The notes under the pieces were generated by a model. That model did no database searches and was not told the DNA's origin. It saw only the letters and a list, made by a program, of their open reading frames with translations. Below, one piece after another: positions 5,939 through 8,031 of a stretch of DNA of 8,031 nt; the stretch's first letter is position 1; the number at the start of each line of letters is the position of its first letter. The position numbers were made by a program, and so were the translations under genes. The DNA is from Desulfobacterales bacterium (lineage in GTDB: Bacteria; Desulfobacterota; Desulfobulbia; Desulfobulbales; BM004): contig JAAXQI010000038.1 in NCBI GenBank assembly GCA_012974315.1, positions 1-8,031 of the forward strand, read 5' to 3'.

Positions 5939-6049
5939 CAAATTCATTAAAAATCTTAACCAGGCTTAAGTTAATGAAGATCAACATATTGGAAAATATT
6001 CATGTTAAATCGACTTTGAGTCGTTAATGCATGATGGAAACGAGATTCC

Positions 6050-6403
6050 GTGCGTGATGATATTGATTTGAAATATTTCAAGAAACATCTTGAGGAGCGT
6101 CTCGAATCCATAACCGCTGAGCAGGAACGTCAAAAAAAAGGGACTGCGCCCGTCGAGCTCGACCAGGCAAGGGTAGGGCGCCTGTCGCGGATGGATGCTA
6201 TGCAGCAACAGGCCATGTCCCAGGCTGTAGCCCGCCTTACAGACCAGGAACGGCAGCGCATCCTGTCTGCGCTCGGTCGTATGGTGTCCGGTGATTACGG
6301 TTATTGCGTAATGTGTGAAGATGAAATCGCCGAAGGCCGCTTACGGTTTGATTCCAGTGTTTTGACGTGTATTTCCTGCGCAAAAGAGGCGGATGGAAAG
6401 TAG
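6050..6403 (+). CDS. DksA/TraR-family zinc-finger regulator
   Basis: The 117-residue protein has an N-terminal charged helical (coiled-coil) part (about 5-70) with ELDQARVGRLSRMDAMQ at 36-52 and a C-terminal four-cysteine zinc finger: C86, C89, C107 and C110. This is the arrangement of the short TraR/DksA proteins that bind RNA polymerase in its secondary channel and adjust transcription together with or without ppGpp. It is shorter than E. coli DksA (151 residues) and the typical DxxDxA tip is not obvious, so its effect may differ. GTG 6050 is the only usable start after the in-frame TGA at 6032-6034, and no strong ribosome binding site is seen, so poor translation or a missed start is possible. 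The stop codon lies inside the first copy of a 21-bp tandem repeat. It is followed 70 nt later by the SpmA-SpmB fusion gene. Confidence 0.9.
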   Translation: MRDDIDLKYFKKHLEERLESITAEQERQKKGTAPVELDQARVGRLSRMDAMQQQAMSQAVARLTDQERQRILSALGRMVSGDYGYCVMCEDEIAEGRLRFDSSVLTCISCAKEADGK

Positions 6404-6430
6404 GTTGTTGTGGATGGAAGGCAGGTTGTT
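6389..6430 (+). repeat. 21-bp tandem duplication across the DksA/TraR stop codon
   Basis: Bases 6389-6409 and 6410-6430 are adjacent copies with 18 of 21 positions identical; both share the cores GGATGGAA and AGGTTGTT. The first copy holds the stop codon TAG (6401-6403); in the second copy the same triplet is CAG. If the stop were lost, the protein would be extended. This looks like a recent slippage duplication with drift. Confidence 0.8.
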
Positions 6431-6462
6431 AATGAACTTCACAGTAAATCACTTTGATAAAT

Positions 6463-6467
6463 AAGGT
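6463..6467 (+). promoter_or_regulatory. Ribosome binding site supporting a TTG start
   Basis: AAGGT lies six bases before TTG 6474 and makes this rare start codon the best choice for the SpmA-SpmB fusion gene. Confidence 0.6.
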
Positions 6468-6473
6468 AAAATC

Positions 6474-7742
6474 TTGCTGAACATAATCTGGATTAGCTTT
6501 TTTCTCTTTGCTGCAGTCTCGGCTCTCTACCAGATTTTTTTCCTCGGTAATCCGGAAGTGCTCAGCCAGATAATGGATGCGACCTTCAAGATGTCCGGTA
6601 CCGCCTTTGAGATATCGATCGGCCTTACCGGGGTAATGACACTCTGGCTGGGTCTGATGCGTGTCGGAGAGGCGGGTGGTGCAGTAGCCATAATCAGCCG
6701 CCTGGTGGCTCCCCTTCTCAATAAGCTCTTTCCTGAAGTTCCCAAGGAGCATCCGGCCCACGGGGCCATGATCATGAACCTGGCAGCCAATATGCTCGGT
6801 CTTGATAATGCCGCCACACCCCTTGGACTTAAGGCCATGAAGGAGCTGCAGGAACTCAATCCTGAAAAAGACACGGCCTCCAATGCCCAGATAATGTTTC
6901 TGGTTATCAACACCTCATCGGTAACCCTGATCCCGATAACCATCTTCACCTATCTCTACCAGCTGGACTATCCCAATCCGACAGAGCTCTTTCTGCCGAT
7001 TCTATTGGCCACCAGCTGTTCAAGCATTGCCGGGCTGATAGCCGTCTCCATTTACCAGCGGATCAATCTCCTGCAGCCGGTCATCATCATGTTCTTTTTG
7101 GGCTTCTTCTCAATCGTCGCCTTGCTGTTCTCCTACCTCCTGTCCCTTGACAAGGAAGCCATGCAGTCTTTTTCCCTGCTGCTCAGTAACGGGATAATCT
7201 TTAGTGTTATCGTCCTTTTTGTCCTGTTGGCTGCCATTAAAAAGGCGAATGTTTATGAAGAATTCATCAGCGGCGCCAAGGAAGGATTCAATATCGCTAT
7301 CTCCATTATCCCATACCTGGTAGCCATGCTGGTGGCCATCGGAGTTTTCCGGGCCAGCGGTGCCATGGATCTGTTTCTTGGCCTTATTGATTACCTGTTC
7401 CGGTTCATTGCCCAGTTTCTGGACTGGCTCGGGATTATAGATTACAGCGATGGGCCGCTTGCTTTTGTTGATGCACTGCCCACAGGCATGATGAAACCTT
7501 TAAGCGGCAGCGGTGCCAGGGGCTTAATGATTGAAACGATCAAGACCCACGGTCCAAGCGCTCTTGTCTCAAAAATGGTTGCCATTATGCAGGGCTCTAC
7601 CGAAACCACCTTCTATGTACTGGCCGTCTATTTTGGCTCCGTAGGCATAAAGAAATCCCGGCACGCAGTCACCTGCGGCCTGATCGCCGACTTCAGCGGC
7701 ATTACCGCCGCCATTTTCATCTGTTATCTGTTTTTTGGTTAA
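6474..7742 (+). CDS. SpmA-SpmB fusion, nucleoside-recognition (Gate) domain membrane protein
   Basis: The 422-residue membrane protein joins two domains that are separate genes in Bacillus. The SpmA-like half (about 1-200) contains LGLDNAATPLGLKAM (108-122), LQELNP and FLVINTSSVTLIPI. The SpmB-like half (about 205-422) contains ISGAKEGFNIAISIIPYLVA, PTGMMKPLSGSGARG (336-350) and GSTETTFYVLAVYFGSVGIKK (374-394 region). About ten membrane segments are likely. In Bacillus, SpmA and SpmB act in spore core dehydration; fused forms occur in many bacteria that do not sporulate, where they are named nucleoside-recognition domain proteins and their substrate is unknown. Translation from TTG 6474 is supported by an upstream AAGGT; an ATG start would cut deep into the first helices. 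It follows the DksA/TraR gene on the same strand and may share its transcript. Family assignment is firm, transport role inferred. Confidence 0.93.
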   Translation: MLNIIWISFFLFAAVSALYQIFFLGNPEVLSQIMDATFKMSGTAFEISIGLTGVMTLWLGLMRVGEAGGAVAIISRLVAPLLNKLFPEVPKEHPAHGAMIMNLAANMLGLDNAATPLGLKAMKELQELNPEKDTASNAQIMFLVINTSSVTLIPITIFTYLYQLDYPNPTELFLPILLATSCSSIAGLIAVSIYQRINLLQPVIIMFFLGFFSIVALLFSYLLSLDKEAMQSFSLLLSNGIIFSVIVLFVLLAAIKKANVYEEFISGAKEGFNIAISIIPYLVAMLVAIGVFRASGAMDLFLGLIDYLFRFIAQFLDWLGIIDYSDGPLAFVDALPTGMMKPLSGSGARGLMIETIKTHGPSALVSKMVAIMQGSTETTFYVLAVYFGSVGIKKSRHAVTCGLIADFSGITAAIFICYLFFG

Positions 7743-7806
7743 AGTCTTCAAAAGAAGTCATTTGGATTCTATGTAATTTAGGGCATATTGGAATTACTAC
7801 AACATT

Positions 7807-7835
7807 TTGCTGAGATTCTATCTTTGTTTTATAAG
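7807..7835 (+). promoter_or_regulatory. Possible promoter for the gene at 8001
   Basis: TTGCTG at 7807-7812 and TATAAG at 7830-7835 are 17 bp apart. The -10 box fits five of six positions and the -35 box about three. A transcript from about 7842 would have a leader near 158 nt. Otherwise the region 7743-8000 shows no gene and no clear terminator after the SpmA-SpmB gene. Confidence 0.25.
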
Positions 7836-8000
7836 TCAGTTCGTGTAATAAATATTCCAGGAGATTTTCCACTGCATAAACTATCAAAAGGCATTTCGGC
7901 AAGGACGTGTATTTCAGGGCCGTACATCAGGATAAAAACAAATATCGTTTTACCTACTCTAAGGTAGAAATAAATAAACAGCAGAATAGGGAGAAATCAG

Positions 8001-8031
8001 ATGACAGAAAAGACAACCGACCCTCTATCTC
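8001..8031 (+). CDS. Start of an unknown gene, cut by the window edge
   Basis: ATG 8001 is preceded by AGGGAG at 7988-7993 with a seven-base gap, a good ribosome binding site, and the frame stays open as MTEKTTDPLS to the end. Only ten codons are visible, so no product can be suggested. Confidence 0.6.
   Translation, partial: MTEKTTDPLS

Noticed and set aside
6011..6023. Small hairpin CGACT-TTG-AGTCG before the DksA/TraR gene
   Set aside because: Five pairs with a 3-nt loop and no T-run; likely chance, no supporting context.
7746..7760. CTTC-AAAA-GAAG hairpin after the SpmA-SpmB gene as a terminator
   Set aside because: Only four base pairs and no T-run follow.

Overview
The window reads like a stretch of chromosome from an anaerobic or microaerobic Gram-negative bacterium, most likely a deltaproteobacterium in the broad sense (Desulfobacterota). 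The clues are a Rieske protein next to a membrane-anchored eight-haem cytochrome with HEAT and TPR repeats, exported proteins with classical signal peptides, a hemerythrin fragment, a short DksA/TraR zinc protein and a fused SpmA-SpmB carrier. This placement is an inference from gene content; there is no rRNA or other marker here. All genes seen lie on the + strand.

Bases 1-3525 are a respiratory cluster: the C-terminal tail of a membrane protein that is probably a cytochrome b-like subunit, then a Rieske iron-sulfur protein, then a large octahaem cytochrome c. Together they suggest a bc1-type quinol oxidoreductase in which a multihaem cytochrome takes the place of cytochrome c1. Between Rieske and cytochrome sits an odd unit of about 420 bp: a decayed S23-type four-helix-bundle gene (one in-frame stop and one single-base frameshift) bracketed by a perfect 12-bp inverted repeat. 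This is the layout of 23S rRNA intervening sequences, but here it lies in a protein operon.

Bases 3526-3878 are intergenic. The second half holds a promoter-like pair of boxes, a structured leader and a clear intrinsic terminator ending about 33 nt before the next start codon. This could be a riboswitch or attenuator, or a separate small RNA.

Bases 3879-5490 carry an exported protein of unknown function, an exported cyclophilin-type peptidyl-prolyl isomerase, and a bacteriohemerythrin that lacks its first helix and first iron-binding histidine. Bases 5762-7742 carry a 58-residue acidic protein, a DksA/TraR-type zinc-finger regulator followed by a 21-bp tandem duplication over its stop codon, and a 422-residue SpmA-SpmB fusion membrane protein starting at TTG. 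A further gene begins at 8001 with a good ribosome binding site and runs off the window.

The strongest candidates for something undescribed are the inverted-repeat-bounded four-helix unit inside the Rieske/cytochrome cluster and the structured leader with terminator before the gene at 3879. No complete defence system, CRISPR array, tRNA, rRNA or recognisable transposase was seen.
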